Shown here: in pieces, positions 1-8,731 of the stretch
Layout of the letters: every line of letters starts with the position of its first letter
How positions within the stretch are numbered: position 1 is the first letter of the stretch
Origin: Bradyrhizobium lupini
GTDB taxonomy: Bacteria > Pseudomonadota > Alphaproteobacteria > Rhizobiales > Xanthobacteraceae
Assembly: GCF_040939785.1 (NCBI RefSeq)
Contig: NZ_CP162553.1
Coordinates: 7,583,001-7,647,000, forward strand
Length of the DNA stretch: 64,000 nucleotides
Reading direction: 5' to 3'
The notes under the pieces: generated by a model
Told to the model about the DNA's origin: nothing
What the model saw: the letters and a program-made list of their open reading frames with translations, nothing else
Databases searched by the model: none
Position numbers and translations under genes: made by a program

Positions 1-1
1 G

Positions 2-715
2 TTCAACCCGCAGCTCATCAACACCGGCTCCAAGCTCGTGCTGATCGATACCGGCAACGGTGTCGCCAATCTCGAGCCCAGCAAGGGCGCGGTCGGCCGC
101 ACGCTGCAGAACCTCCAGGCCGCCGGCGTCGCCCCCAAGAGCATCGACGTCGTGCTGCTCTCGCATCTGCATCCCGACCACACCAACGGCATTCGTCTCG
201 CCGACGGCGCGCTTGCCTTCCCCAATGCGGAGATCATGGTGCCAGGCAAGGACTGGGAGTTCTGGACCAGCGAGGACAACGCCGCCAAGGCCGAGTCCAA
301 CGCGATGATGAAGAACTACTTCGCCAACGTGAAGAAGACCTTTGCCGGCCTCGAATCCAAGGTGACGAAGTACGAGTGGGGCAAGGAGGTCGCACCGGGC
401 ATCACCTCGATCGCGACGCCCGGTCACACCCCGGGGCACACCTCGTTCGCGGTCGCCTCAGGCGATTCCAAGGTGCTGATCCAGTCCGACGTCACCAACA
501 TCCCGGAGTTCTTCCTGCGCAATCCGAACTGGCATGTGGTGTTCGACACCGATGCAGCGCTGGCGCAGGAAACCCGCCACAAATTCTACGACATGGCGGC
601 CGCCGAGAAGGCGACCGTGATCGGCTTCCACTTCACCTTCCCCTCGGTCGGCCATGTCGAGAAGGACGGCGCCAAATATCGTCTGATCCCGTCGGCGTGG
701 AATCCGACCATCTGA
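2..715 (+). CDS. MBL-fold metallo-hydrolase (5' end outside window)
   Basis: The C-terminal 237 residues of a metallo-beta-lactamase-fold hydrolase are visible; the reading frame is open to the first bases, so the start lies upstream. The zinc motif HLHPDH is at about visible residues 55-60, followed by a TPGHTPGHTSF segment (third His ligand), an IQSDVT segment carrying the bridging Asp, and a late GFHFTFPSVGH segment carrying the last His. This is the complete ligand set for a binuclear zinc enzyme. The family covers lactonases, glyoxalase II-like thioesterases and beta-lactamase-like proteins; the substrate cannot be read from this fragment. A leader peptide, if there is one, would be in the missing part. 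Confidence 0.85.
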   Translation, partial: FNPQLINTGSKLVLIDTGNGVANLEPSKGAVGRTLQNLQAAGVAPKSIDVVLLSHLHPDHTNGIRLADGALAFPNAEIMVPGKDWEFWTSEDNAAKAESNAMMKNYFANVKKTFAGLESKVTKYEWGKEVAPGITSIATPGHTPGHTSFAVASGDSKVLIQSDVTNIPEFFLRNPNWHVVFDTDAALAQETRHKFYDMAAAEKATVIGFHFTFPSVGHVEKDGAKYRLIPSAWNPTI

Positions 716-890
716 GCCGATTTGCAGATTTGTACCAGGGATCGGGCCGCCACTTGGCGGCCTGATTGTTTGGGCAACCGTTCAGAAACCCAGCGTTTCC
801 AAATCCGTCCAGTCCATGCACTTGCATCTATCGGTCGAGATCGCTTAAGTGCCGACCCGGCACTCCCGCTGAAGATTTCGAGGACACTCT

Positions 891-1443
891 ATGGCCTACA
901 ATATCGTCACGATCGCCGGCAGCCTGCGTAAGGACAGCTTTTCGCTCAAGATCGCCAATGCGCTCGCCAAGCTCGCGCCGGCCTCGCTCAAGCTCGAGGT
1001 CATCACGCCGGCCGGCATCTCGTTCTTCAACCAGGACCTCGAGGGAGCGCCGCCGGCGGATTGGCTGTCTTTCCGCGAAAAAAATCCAGAAATCGGACGG
1101 CGTCATCTTCGTCACGCCGGAATACAATCGCGCGATCCCGGGGGTGCTGAAGAACGCCATCGACGTCGCCTCGCGGCCCTATGGCAAGAGCTCGTTCAAC
1201 GACAAGCCGGTCGGCATCATCGCGAACTCGCCGGGCCCGCTCGGCGGCGTCAGTGCCGCCAAGACGCTCCAGAACATCCTGCCGGGCATTTCCGGCCCGA
1301 TCATGCAGCAGCCGGAGGCCTATCTGAACGGGGTGGGCGACGCGTTCGATGCCGACGGCAACCTGACCAAGGAGTCCTTGAAGCCGGTGCTCCAGGCCTA
1401 TATCGACGCGTTTGCGGTGCACGTCGCGAAGCATCACGGCTGA
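891..1443 (+). CDS. NADPH-dependent FMN reductase, interrupted by a +1 frameshift
   Basis: Flavodoxin-like NAD(P)H:FMN/quinone reductase. The first part (891 to about 1077) reads MAYNIVTIAGSLRKDSFS, which contains the FMN-phosphate loop GSLRKDS. Translation then runs out of frame after a run of seven A at 1078-1084. Removing one A joins it to the second part, which carries TPEYNRAIPGVLKNAID and the GPLGG segment and ends at 1443, giving a normal 183-residue protein. All family motifs survive on both sides, so the break is recent or a sequencing indel. As written, the product would be scrambled after about residue 64. ATG 891 is preceded by a weakly purine-rich stretch. Confidence 0.85.
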
Positions 1444-1462
1444 GGCCGCGAACCCCGGGTCT

Positions 1463-1578
1463 CCGTCATGGCCGGGCAAAAGCGCGAAGCGCGTCTTCGC
1501 GCTAGATGTCCCGGCCATCCACGTCTTTGCCAAATTGACGAAGAACGTGGATGCCCGGCACAAGGCCGAGCATGACGG
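1463..1578. repeat. Intergenic palindromic repeat (CCGTCATGGCCGGG family)
   Basis: A long imperfect inverted repeat. It opens with ccgtcatggccgggc and closes with its mirror, cggcacaaggccgagcatgacgg; inner arms around 'ccatccacgtctttg' and 'aagaacgtggatg' are also complementary. It lies between two genes and has no coding potential. From memory, elements of this consensus are scattered through Bradyrhizobium genomes. Its transcript could fold as a strong hairpin and may also end transcription of the upstream reductase gene. Confidence 0.75.
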
Positions 1579-1652
1579 CTGAGCCAGGCATTGGAACGCC
1601 AAGCGGGCGGGCAATTAGCACGCCCTTAACCAACCTGTCCCATCTTCCCAGG

Positions 1653-1970
1653 ATGGTCTCCCGCGCGCGCCTGAAATCGATCCTGACCGGTCTTGCCCTC
1701 TATGCGATGGCGGCCGCCATCGTCGGCTATTTCGGCGTCAACGCCTATACCGGCAAATACGGCCTCAACGCCCGCCAGGAGCTCGACCAGGAGATCGTGG
1801 CGCTGACCAGCGAACTGGCGCAGCTCAAGCGCGAGCGCGCCAGGAGCGAGCAGCGCGTTTCGCTGCTGCGCTCCGCGAAGATCGACCCCGACATGCTGGA
1901 CGAGCGGGCGCGCTTCCAGCTCGACTACGTCAATCCGCGCGATCTCGTCCGGACAATCCCGGCGAACTGA
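1653..1970 (+). CDS. ftsB: FtsB/DivIC-family septum formation protein
   Basis: A 105-residue bitopic membrane protein: short basic N-terminus (MVSRARLK), one membrane helix at about residues 8-28, then a coiled coil at about 37-72 (RQELDQEIVALTSELAQLKRE) and a short C-terminal tail ending PRDLVRTIPAN. This is the layout of FtsB, which pairs with FtsL and FtsQ in the divisome. ATG 1653 is chosen because longer in-frame extensions upstream read as non-conserved sequence running into the repeat at 1463-1578. The position just ahead of pdhA is common in alphaproteobacteria. The family is recognised by architecture more than by motif. Confidence 0.85.
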   Translation: MVSRARLKSILTGLALYAMAAAIVGYFGVNAYTGKYGLNARQELDQEIVALTSELAQLKRERARSEQRVSLLRSAKIDPDMLDERARFQLDYVNPRDLVRTIPAN

Positions 1971-2281
1971 CACGCGAGCGGCACAAGCGCCATTTGCGGG
2001 GTTTGCGGTCTGCCGCTGACTCCATCGAGCCAGCGCGATTGCGATATGCAAGCAGCCCGTTGCTTCCTGCGGCTGACGTGAGCGGGTCTGCGATCGGTAT
2101 TCCACACACGATGCGGGAGTCGGGGAGCTAAATGTTGCCCGATCCGCGTCAAAGATTTTGCAATATTACGATCGCGTTGCAGTGCGGCATAATGAAAGGC
2201 GTGCCATGCCGCCGCGGTGCTTTCCAAGGGCGTTTGACTTGGGTTAGACAGGGCTGAAGTTTTCTCTGACCCGGAATTCCC
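1971..2281. other. 311-base gap with the probable pdh promoter region
   Basis: No convincing gene. It should hold the promoter of the pyruvate dehydrogenase cluster. A TTTTGCAA element lies at 2156-2163, related to elements found ahead of pdhC, thrC and serS. A TTGACT hexamer at about 2234-2239 could be a -35 box, but no good -10 box follows at the right distance, so I do not call a promoter. Confidence 0.4.
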
Positions 2282-3304
2282 ATGGCCGCACCCAAGAAAG
2301 CCGCCGCGAGTACTGCACAGGACAAGACCGACGGCGGTTCGCCCCCGGAATTCACCAGAGAGCAGGAGCTCAAGGCGCTCCGCGACATGCTCCTGATCCG
2401 GCGGTTCGAGGAAAAGGCCGGCCAGCTCTACGGCATGGGCGCGATCGGCGGCTTCTGCCACCTTTATATCGGCCAGGAGGCCGTGGTGGTCGGGATGCAG
2501 ATGGCCCTGAAGCCGGGCGATCAGGTCATCACCGGCTATCGCGATCACGGCCATATGCTCGCCACCGGCATGGAGGCCAAAGGCGTCATGGCCGAGCTCA
2601 CCGGCCGTCGCGGCGGCTATTCCAAGGGCAAGGGCGGCTCGATGCATATGTTCAGCAAGGAGAAGCACTTTTACGGCGGCCACGGCATCGTCGGCGCACA
2701 GGTCTCGCTCGGCACCGGGCTCGCTTTCGCCAATCACTATCGCGACAACGACAATGTCAGCGTCACCTATTTCGGCGACGGCGCGGCCAACCAGGGCCAG
2801 GTCTATGAGAGCTTCAACATGGCGGAGCTCTGGAAGCTGCCGGTGATCTACGTCATCGAGAACAACCGCTACGCCATGGGCACTTCGGTCTCGCGCGCCT
2901 CGGCGCAGCAGGATTTCTCCAAGCGCGGCGCCTCCTTCAACATTCCCGGCCAGCAGGTCGACGGCATGGACGTCCGCGCCGTGAAGGCCGCCGGCGACGA
3001 GGCGGCGGCCTGGTGCCGCGCCGGCAAGGGACCCTTCATCCTGGAGATGCAGACCTACCGTTACCGCGGCCACTCGATGTCCGATCCCGCAAAGTACAGA
3101 ACGCGCGAGGAGGTCGAAAAAGTCCGCCACGACCAGGATCCGATCGAGCAGGTGCGCAACCGCCTGTTGGCCGCCAAGGTCAGCGAGCAGGATCTGAAGG
3201 CGATCGACGCCGAGGTGCGCGACATCGTCAACGCGTCCGCCGATTTCGCCCAGCATGATCCCGAGCCGGATGCCGCCGAGCTCTGGACCGATATTTACCG
3301 CTGA
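2282..3304 (+). CDS. pdhA: Pyruvate dehydrogenase E1 component, alpha subunit
   Basis: E1alpha of the pyruvate dehydrogenase complex, which decarboxylates pyruvate with thiamine diphosphate (ThDP). 340 residues, standard length for the alphaproteobacterial/mitochondrial type. The N-terminal 20 residues are Ala/Lys-rich, then the family core begins ([20 protein letters not shown]). The ThDP/Mg motif runs from GDG at about 165-167 to ENN at about 193-195. The loop [15 protein letters not shown] at about 258-272 corresponds to the serine-containing phosphorylation loop of mitochondrial E1alpha; bacterial control by that route is not implied. First gene of a same-strand cluster: pdhB starts 29 bases downstream. 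Confidence 0.97.
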   Translation: MAAPKKAAASTAQDKTDGGSPPEFTREQELKALRDMLLIRRFEEKAGQLYGMGAIGGFCHLYIGQEAVVVGMQMALKPGDQVITGYRDHGHMLATGMEAKGVMAELTGRRGGYSKGKGGSMHMFSKEKHFYGGHGIVGAQVSLGTGLAFANHYRDNDNVSVTYFGDGAANQGQVYESFNMAELWKLPVIYVIENNRYAMGTSVSRASAQQDFSKRGASFNIPGQQVDGMDVRAVKAAGDEAAAWCRAGKGPFILEMQTYRYRGHSMSDPAKYRTREEVEKVRHDQDPIEQVRNRLLAAKVSEQDLKAIDAEVRDIVNASADFAQHDPEPDAAELWTDIYR

Positions 3305-3333
3305 ACGCGCGCAAGCTTTCTTTTGGAGCCGAT

Positions 3334-4722
3334 ATGCCAATTCAAGTGCTGATGCCCGCGTTGTCGCCCACGATGGAGAAGGGCAACCTCTCCAAATGGC
3401 TGAAAAAAGAGGGTGAGACGATCAAGTCCGGCGACGTCATCGCCGAGATCGAGACCGACAAGGCGACCATGGAGGTCGAGGCGACCGATGAAGGTACGCT
3501 CGGCAAGATCCTGATCCCCGAGGGCACCGCCGACGTTGCCGTGAACACACCGATCGCGACAATTCTGGCCGATGGCGAAAGTGCCGCCGATCTCGCCAAG
3601 GCGCCCGCGCCTGCCCAGCAGCAGAAGGCTGCCGAATCCGCAGCCCCTGCCGCCGCGAAGACCGAGGCTCCAGCTCCCAAGGCTGCGCCGGCGCCGCAGG
3701 CCGTCGCAGAACCCGACCCGGAAGTGCCCGCAGGCACCGAGATGGTGACGCAGACCATCCGCGAAGCCCTGCGCGATGCTATGGCCGAAGAGATGCGCCG
3801 CGACGCCGACGTCTTCGTGATGGGCGAAGAGGTTGCCGAATACCAAGGCGCCTACAAGGTGACGCAAGGGCTGCTTCAGGAATTCGGCGCCAAGCGCGTC
3901 ATCGACACGCCAATCACGGAGCACGGCTTTGCCGGCATCGGCGTCGGCGCCGCGATGACCGGGTTGAAGCCGATTGTCGAGTTCATGACCTTCAACTTCG
4001 CTATGCAGGCGATCGACCAGATCATCAACTCCGCGGCCAAGACGCTCTATATGTCCGGCGGCCAGATGGGCTGCTCCATCGTATTCCGCGGGCCCAACGG
4101 CGCCGCTTCCCGCGTGGCCGCCCAGCACAGCCAGGATTATTCGTCCTGGTATTCGAACGTCCCCGGCCTCAAGGTCGTCGCGCCGTTCTCGGCCGCTGAT
4201 TACAAGGGCCTGCTCAAGGCTGCGATCCGCGATCCCAATCCGGTGATCTTCCTCGAGAACGAAATGCTCTACGGCCACACTGGCGAGGTGCCGAAGCTCG
4301 ACGATTTCGTCATTCCGATCGGCAAGGCGCGCATCGTGCGCTCCGGCAGCCATGTCACGATCATCTCGTGGTCGAACGGCATGAGCTACGCGCTGAAGGC
4401 CGCCGACGAACTCGCCAAGGACGGCATCGAGGCCGAAGTGATCGACCTGCGCACGCTGCGTCCGATGGACACCGACACCATCGTCAACTCCGTCAAGAAG
4501 ACGGGACGTGCCGTCACGGTGGAAGAAGGCTGGGCCCAGAGCGGTGTCGGCGCCGAGATCGCCGCGCGGATCATGGAGCATGCCTTCGACTATCTGGATG
4601 CGCCTGTAACCCGGGTCTCCGGCAAGGACGTGCCGATGCCGTATGCCGCGAACCTGGAAAAGCTCGCGCTGCCTTCGGCTGCCGAAGTGGTCGAGGCCGC
4701 CAAAGCCGTCTGCTACAGGTAG
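3334..4722 (+). CDS. pdhB: Pyruvate dehydrogenase E1 component, beta subunit, with N-terminal lipoyl domain
   Basis: E1beta, 462 residues, longer than a plain E1beta (about 330) because it begins with its own lipoyl domain (residues 1-79, lipoyl-lysine K43 in [10 protein letters not shown]). An Ala/Pro linker spans about 90-135 and the transketolase-like pyrimidine-binding and C-terminal domains follow from about 138. Signature segments include [18 protein letters not shown] and [17 protein letters not shown]. The lipoyl domain is almost identical to that of PdhC encoded about 2.2 kb downstream. A lipoylated E1beta is known in rhizobia and relatives. RBS-like GGAG lies at 3325-3328, before ATG 3334. 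Confidence 0.97.
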   Translation: MPIQVLMPALSPTMEKGNLSKWLKKEGETIKSGDVIAEIETDKATMEVEATDEGTLGKILIPEGTADVAVNTPIATILADGESAADLAKAPAPAQQQKAAESAAPAAAKTEAPAPKAAPAPQAVAEPDPEVPAGTEMVTQTIREALRDAMAEEMRRDADVFVMGEEVAEYQGAYKVTQGLLQEFGAKRVIDTPITEHGFAGIGVGAAMTGLKPIVEFMTFNFAMQAIDQIINSAAKTLYMSGGQMGCSIVFRGPNGAASRVAAQHSQDYSSWYSNVPGLKVVAPFSAADYKGLLKAAIRDPNPVIFLENEMLYGHTGEVPKLDDFVIPIGKARIVRSGSHVTIISWSNGMSYALKAADELAKDGIEAEVIDLRTLRPMDTDTIVNSVKKTGRAVTVEEGWAQSGVGAEIAARIMEHAFDYLDAPVTRVSGKDVPMPYAANLEKLALPSAAEVVEAAKAVCYR

Positions 4723-4725
4723 ACC

Positions 4726-5028
4726 ATGGCGGGTCCGAAGGAGCAGCCATTGCCACCCGACGTCCTCGTCCGCGATGATGCGGTCGAGATCCTGCGCGTG
4801 TTCGTGCTGGACGGCGGGCTGTCGATGGCGTTCCAGCGGGCCTTCGACGAGCCCGACATGTGGGGCCTGCTGCTCGTCGATCTCGCCCGTCACGCCGCGC
4901 GCGCCTATGCGCGCGAGAGCGAATACACCGAGGAGGACGCGCTGAACCGGATCATCGAGATGTTCCAGGCCGAGATCGAGCGTCCCACCGACACCGGCAC
5001 CACGACGCCGCGCGGGAAGGGGCACTGA
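4726..5028 (+). CDS. DUF5076 domain protein
   Basis: A small acidic soluble protein of 100 residues, starting 3 bases after the pdhB stop and ending 2 bases before the next start, so it is almost certainly co-transcribed and translationally coupled. I recognise it as the DUF5076 family found in alphaproteobacterial pdh clusters; its function is unknown. Visible features are a central predicted helix rich in Asp/Glu/Arg (LLVDLARHAARAYARESEYTEEDALNRI) and a Thr/Gly-rich tail. It has no Cys, no signal peptide and no membrane segment. A role linked to the E1beta/E2 complex is suggested by position only. Confidence 0.8.
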   Translation: MAGPKEQPLPPDVLVRDDAVEILRVFVLDGGLSMAFQRAFDEPDMWGLLLVDLARHAARAYARESEYTEEDALNRIIEMFQAEIERPTDTGTTTPRGKGH

Positions 5029-5030
5029 CC

Positions 5031-5483
5031 GTGGCGATCGAAGCCTATCATTTCGATTTCATGCTGGAGGCGATCCGCGAGGCGGAAGCCTCGATCGCGC
5101 AAGGCGGCCTGCCGATCGGCGCCGTGCTGACCCGCGACAACAAGGTCATCGCCCGCGGCCACAACAACCGCGTGCAGGAAAACAACCCGATCCTGCACGG
5201 CGAGATGAGTTGCCTGCGCGAGGCGGGTGCGATTTCGTTCCACGATACCGTCATGTACACCACGCTGTCGCCATGCGCGATGTGTGCCGGTGCGCTCGCA
5301 CTGTTCAAGGTGAAGCTCGTGGTGATTGGAGAGTCCGTCACCTTCGAGGGCTCCAAGGACATTCTCGACAAGTTCGGCATCTCCTGGATCGACCTTGCCG
5401 ACGACCGCTCCATCACCATGATGAAGAATTGGCGTTCCATCCCTGCCAATGAGCGCCTGTGGCAGGGCGACATCGGCAACTAA
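5031..5483 (+). CDS. Nucleoside/cytosine deaminase, yeast Fcy1-like
   Basis: A zinc-dependent deaminase of the CDA fold, 150 residues. The zinc/catalytic motif is HGE at residues 56-58 with the PCxxC cysteines C82 and C85 (TLSPCAMCAG). The overall pattern (GGLPIG, RGHNNRVQ, LHGEMS, YTTLSPC, VIGES, and a C-terminal WQGDIG) resembles fungal cytosine deaminase more than the tRNA adenosine deaminase TadA, which points to free cytosine or another small base as substrate. The start is GTG 5031, two bases after the DUF5076 stop. Placed inside a pyruvate dehydrogenase cluster, it has no obvious metabolic link to its neighbours. Substrate not proven. Confidence 0.85.
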   Translation: MAIEAYHFDFMLEAIREAEASIAQGGLPIGAVLTRDNKVIARGHNNRVQENNPILHGEMSCLREAGAISFHDTVMYTTLSPCAMCAGALALFKVKLVVIGESVTFEGSKDILDKFGISWIDLADDRSITMMKNWRSIPANERLWQGDIGN

Positions 5484-5543
5484 CCTGGTCTGTTCGTCTT
5501 CGGTCCGGAGACGGATTTTTGCAAAGTTCTTCTTGAGGTCAGC

Positions 5544-6893
5544 ATGCCCATCAACATCCTGATGCCCGCTCTTTCGCCGACGATGGAGAAGGGCAACCTC
5601 GCCAAGTGGCTGAAGAAGGAAGGCGACAAGGTCAAATCCGGCGATGTCATCGCCGAGATCGAGACCGACAAGGCGACCATGGAGGTCGAGGCCATCGACG
5701 AGGGCACGATCGCCAGGATCCTCGTGCCCGAGGGCACGCAGGACGTCCCGGTCAATGATGTGATCGCGGTGCTGGCCGGCGAGGGCGAGGACGTGAAGGC
5801 GGCAGGTGCCGCCAAGCCCAGTGCTTCCACCGCACCTCCGAAAGCTGCTGAAGCTCCCGCTGCTGCGCCGGCTCCTGCGCCTGCTGCGCCCAAGGCCGCG
5901 CCGGCGCCCGCCGCAGCACCTGCACCGCAGGCCGCAGCACCGGCTGCGCAGAGCAACGGCCATGCCGGCCGCGTGTTCTCCTCGCCGCTGGCGCGCCGGC
6001 TCGCCAAGGAAGCTGGCGTCGATGTTGCGATGGTGACCGGCACCGGCCCGCACGGCCGCGTGGTCGCGCGCGACGTGGAGCAGGCCAAGTCCGGCAAGGG
6101 CCTCAAGGCTCCCGCGGCGACGCCGTCGGGCGCGCCCTCGAGCGCGCCGACCATGTCGGACAAGCAGATCCTGTCGCTGTTCGAGCCGGGCTCCTACGAG
6201 GTGGTCCCGCATGACGGAATGCGCCGCACGATTGCGCAGCGTCTGACCGCGTCGATCCAGAACGTCCCGCACTTCTATCTCACCATCGACTGCGACATCG
6301 GCAAGCTGCTCGCCGCGCGCGAGGAGATCAATGCGGCTGCTCCCAAGGACAAGGAGAAGAAGCCGCTCTACAAGATCTCGGTCAACGACTTCGTCATCAA
6401 GGCGATGGCGGTGGCGCTGCAGAAGATCCCGAATTGCAATGTGAGCTGGACCGAATCCGGCATGGTCAAGCATCACCATTCCGACGTCGGCGTCGCCGTG
6501 GCGATGCCGGGCGGCCTGATCACGCCGATCATCCGCAAGGCCGAGACCAAGACGCTGTCGACCATCTCCAACGAGATGAAGGATTTTGCGGCACGCGCGC
6601 GCTCGCGCAAGCTGAAGCCCGAAGAGTACCAGGGCGGCACGACGGCCGTCTCGAACCTCGGCATGTTCGGCATCAGCCACTTCACTGCCGTGATCAATCC
6701 GCCGCATGCGACCATCCTCGCGGTCGGCACCAGCGAGGAGCGGCCTGTGGTCCGCGGCGGCAAGATCGAGATCGCGAACATGATGAGCGTGACCCTGTCC
6801 TGCGATCACCGCGCCATCGACGGCGCGCTCGGCGCGGAACTGATCGGCGCCTTCAAGCAGCTGATCGAAAATCCCGTCATGATGATGGTCTGA
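5544..6893 (+). CDS. pdhC: Dihydrolipoamide acetyltransferase, E2 of pyruvate dehydrogenase
   Basis: The acetyl-transferring core of the complex, 449 residues. Domains: lipoyl domain 1-79 with lipoyl-lysine K43; a long Ala/Pro-rich flexible linker at about 90-140; the E1/E3-binding domain at about 143-180 (VFSSPLARRLAKEAGVDV...GPHGRVVARDV); and the catalytic acetyltransferase domain from about 215, with the active-site His/Asp in SCDHRAIDGA at about 419-428. The enzyme moves the acetyl group from lipoamide to CoA. A TTTGCAAA element lies at 5518-5525, just ahead of the start. Only one lipoyl domain is present here; the second is carried by PdhB. Confidence 0.97.
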   Translation: MPINILMPALSPTMEKGNLAKWLKKEGDKVKSGDVIAEIETDKATMEVEAIDEGTIARILVPEGTQDVPVNDVIAVLAGEGEDVKAAGAAKPSASTAPPKAAEAPAAAPAPAPAAPKAAPAPAAAPAPQAAAPAAQSNGHAGRVFSSPLARRLAKEAGVDVAMVTGTGPHGRVVARDVEQAKSGKGLKAPAATPSGAPSSAPTMSDKQILSLFEPGSYEVVPHDGMRRTIAQRLTASIQNVPHFYLTIDCDIGKLLAAREEINAAAPKDKEKKPLYKISVNDFVIKAMAVALQKIPNCNVSWTESGMVKHHHSDVGVAVAMPGGLITPIIRKAETKTLSTISNEMKDFAARARSRKLKPEEYQGGTTAVSNLGMFGISHFTAVINPPHATILAVGTSEERPVVRGGKIEIANMMSVTLSCDHRAIDGALGAELIGAFKQLIENPVMMMV

Positions 6894-6914
6894 CGCGCGG
6901 TAGAGGGGGCACCG

Positions 6915-7148
6915 TTGCATGTCCGTACCCGCTGGCCATGGATGTCGCTGCTGCTTGGAGCAGTCGTCGCGCTCAACCCGATTGGGCTCGATCTTCTTTA
7001 CTCCGCGTTCTTTGCCGGTGAACAACTGGCACGGAACATCGCCCAGCCGGTCGTGCTGATCGCCTTGGCCGTAATGGCTTTGGCGACGATGCTCGAATGG
7101 CTGGTGAGGTCTTTTCTGATCAAGCGCCGCGCCCGCGGCGCCTCTTGA
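6915..7148 (+). CDS. Small two-helix membrane protein in the pdh cluster
   Basis: 77 residues if translation starts at TTG 6915; GAGGGGG at 6903-6909 gives good RBS spacing for that codon. An in-frame ATG at 6942 is the alternative and would remove nine residues. Two hydrophobic segments are visible, at about 10-32 and 44-64, with a basic tail (KRRARG). No family recognised. It sits between pdhC (21 bases upstream) and lpdA on the same strand, so it is probably co-transcribed with them. It could be a membrane anchor or simply a passenger; nothing in the sequence decides this. Confidence 0.6.
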   Translation: MHVRTRWPWMSLLLGAVVALNPIGLDLLYSAFFAGEQLARNIAQPVVLIALAVMALATMLEWLVRSFLIKRRARGAS

Positions 7149-7165
7149 GTTGAATGGGAGCCGCC

Positions 7166-8587
7166 ATGGCCGAGACATCCTTCGACATCATCATCATCGG
7201 CTCCGGTCCGGGCGGCTATGTCACCGCGATCCGCGCCGCCCAGCTCGGCTTCAAGGTCGCGATCGTCGAAAAATCCTATCTCGGCGGCATCTGCCTGAAC
7301 TGGGGCTGCATCCCGACCAAGGCGCTGCTGCGCTCGGCCGAGATCTACCACTACATGCAGCACGCCAAGGATTACGGCCTGTCGGCCGATAACGTCTCGT
7401 TCGATCCGAAGGCGGTGGTGCAGCGCTCGCGCGGCGTCTCGAAGCGGCTGAACGACGGCGTCGGCTTCCTGATGAAGAAGAACAAGGTCAGCGTGATCTG
7501 GGGCGCGGCCTCGATCGACGCGCCCGGCAAAGTCACCGTGAAGAAGTCGGACGTCGAGGGCCCCAAGGGTGCGCCGGGCGAGGGAACGTATCAGGCCAAA
7601 CACATTATCGTCGCGACCGGCGCGCGGCCGCGGGTGCTGCCGGGCCTCGAACCCGACAAGAAGCTGATCTGGACTTATTTCGAGGCGATGGTGCCGGAGC
7701 GGATGCCGAAATCGCTGCTGGTCGTCGGCTCCGGCGCGATCGGCATCGAGTTCGCCTCCTTCTTCCACACCATGGGCTCGGACGTCACCGTGGTCGAAGT
7801 GCTGCCGCAGATCCTGCCGGTGGAGGACGCCGAGATCGCCGGCCTGGCCCGCAAGCGTTTCGAGAAGCAGGGCATCAAGATCCTGTCCTCGACCAAGGTG
7901 ACCAAGCTCGAGAAGAAGGCCGACAGCGTCGTCGCTACCATTGACGACGGCAAGGGCAAGCCTGTGACGACCGAGTTCGAGCGTGTGATCTCGGCGGTCG
8001 GCGTCGTCGGCAACATCGAGAACCTTGGACTCGAGAAGCTCGGCGTGAAAACGGATCGCGGCGTCATCGTGATCGACGGCTACGGCAAGACCAACATCCC
8101 CGGCATCTATGCCATCGGCGATGTCGCGGGGCCGCCGATGCTGGCTCACAAGGCCGAACATGAAGGCGTGATCTGCGTCGAGGCGATCAAGGGCCTGCAT
8201 CCGCACGCCATGGACAAGAACCTGATCCCGGGCTGCACCTATTGTCAGCCGCAGGTGGCCTCCGTCGGCCTCACCGAAGCCAAGGCCAAGGAGAACGGCC
8301 GCGAGATCCGCGTCGGCCGCTTCCCCTTCGTCGGCAACGGCAAGGCCATCGCGCTCGGCGAGGACCAGGGCTTGGTCAAGGTGATCTTCGACAAGAAGAC
8401 CGGCCAGCTGCTTGGCGCCCACATGATCGGCGCGGAGGTCACCGAGCTGATCCAGGGCTACGTCGTCGCCATGAACCTTGAGACCACGGAAGAGGAGCTG
8501 ATGCACACGGTGTTCCCGCATCCGACCCTGTCGGAGATGATGAAGGAAGCCGTGCTGGATGCGTATGGACGGGTGCTGAATATTTGA
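7166..8587 (+). CDS. lpdA: Dihydrolipoamide dehydrogenase, E3
   Basis: FAD- and NAD-dependent E3, which reoxidises dihydrolipoamide in the pyruvate dehydrogenase complex. 473 residues from ATG 7166, chosen because GGGAG at 7156-7160 is well spaced for it; an ATG four codons upstream (7154) is possible. FAD fold motif GSGPGGY is near the N-terminus. The redox disulfide is GGICLNWGCIP with C43 and C48. The NAD fold is GSGAIGIEFASF near residue 190. The C-terminal interface motif HTVFPHPTLSEMM supplies the His that deprotonates the active thiol. It closes the pdh cluster. Confidence 0.96.
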   Translation: MAETSFDIIIIGSGPGGYVTAIRAAQLGFKVAIVEKSYLGGICLNWGCIPTKALLRSAEIYHYMQHAKDYGLSADNVSFDPKAVVQRSRGVSKRLNDGVGFLMKKNKVSVIWGAASIDAPGKVTVKKSDVEGPKGAPGEGTYQAKHIIVATGARPRVLPGLEPDKKLIWTYFEAMVPERMPKSLLVVGSGAIGIEFASFFHTMGSDVTVVEVLPQILPVEDAEIAGLARKRFEKQGIKILSSTKVTKLEKKADSVVATIDDGKGKPVTTEFERVISAVGVVGNIENLGLEKLGVKTDRGVIVIDGYGKTNIPGIYAIGDVAGPPMLAHKAEHEGVICVEAIKGLHPHAMDKNLIPGCTYCQPQVASVGLTEAKAKENGREIRVGRFPFVGNGKAIALGEDQGLVKVIFDKKTGQLLGAHMIGAEVTELIQGYVVAMNLETTEEELMHTVFPHPTLSEMMKEAVLDAYGRVLNI

Positions 8588-8610
8588 CGGGCGCGCATCG
8601 CCGCCCACCA

Positions 8611-8690
8611 CGTCATTGCGAGCGAAGGGAAGCAATCCAGACTGCCTCCGCGGAAAGACTCTGGATTGCTCCGCTGCGCTCGCAATGACG
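8611..8690. repeat. Intergenic inverted repeat, CGTCATTGCGAGCG family, copy 1
   Basis: Opens with cgtcattgcgagcgaaggg and closes with cgctcgcaatgacg; the arms are complementary and the interior contains 'aagcaatccag' and its complement 'ctggattgct'. It is intergenic, between lpdA and the threonine synthase gene. A second copy lies at 23036-23144. The element can fold into a long hairpin and may act as a terminator for lpdA. Confidence 0.8.
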
Positions 8691-8731
8691 AGCGGAGGGA
8701 TCTGTTTGCAAAACAAGAAGGAAATCACCCC

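Noticed and set aside
1078..1084. Programmed ribosomal frameshift at A7 in the FMN reductase
   Set aside because: Several other conserved genes in the window show similar one-base defects, so a shared technical cause is more likely.
5031..5483. TadA (tRNA adenosine deaminase)
   Set aside because: HGE rather than HAE, and fungal cytosine-deaminase-like segments throughout, including the C-terminal WQGDIG.
4905..7178. Long minus-strand open frames opposite the deaminase, pdhC and lpdA
   Set aside because: Arg/His/Ala-rich translation without motifs; shadows of the pdh genes.
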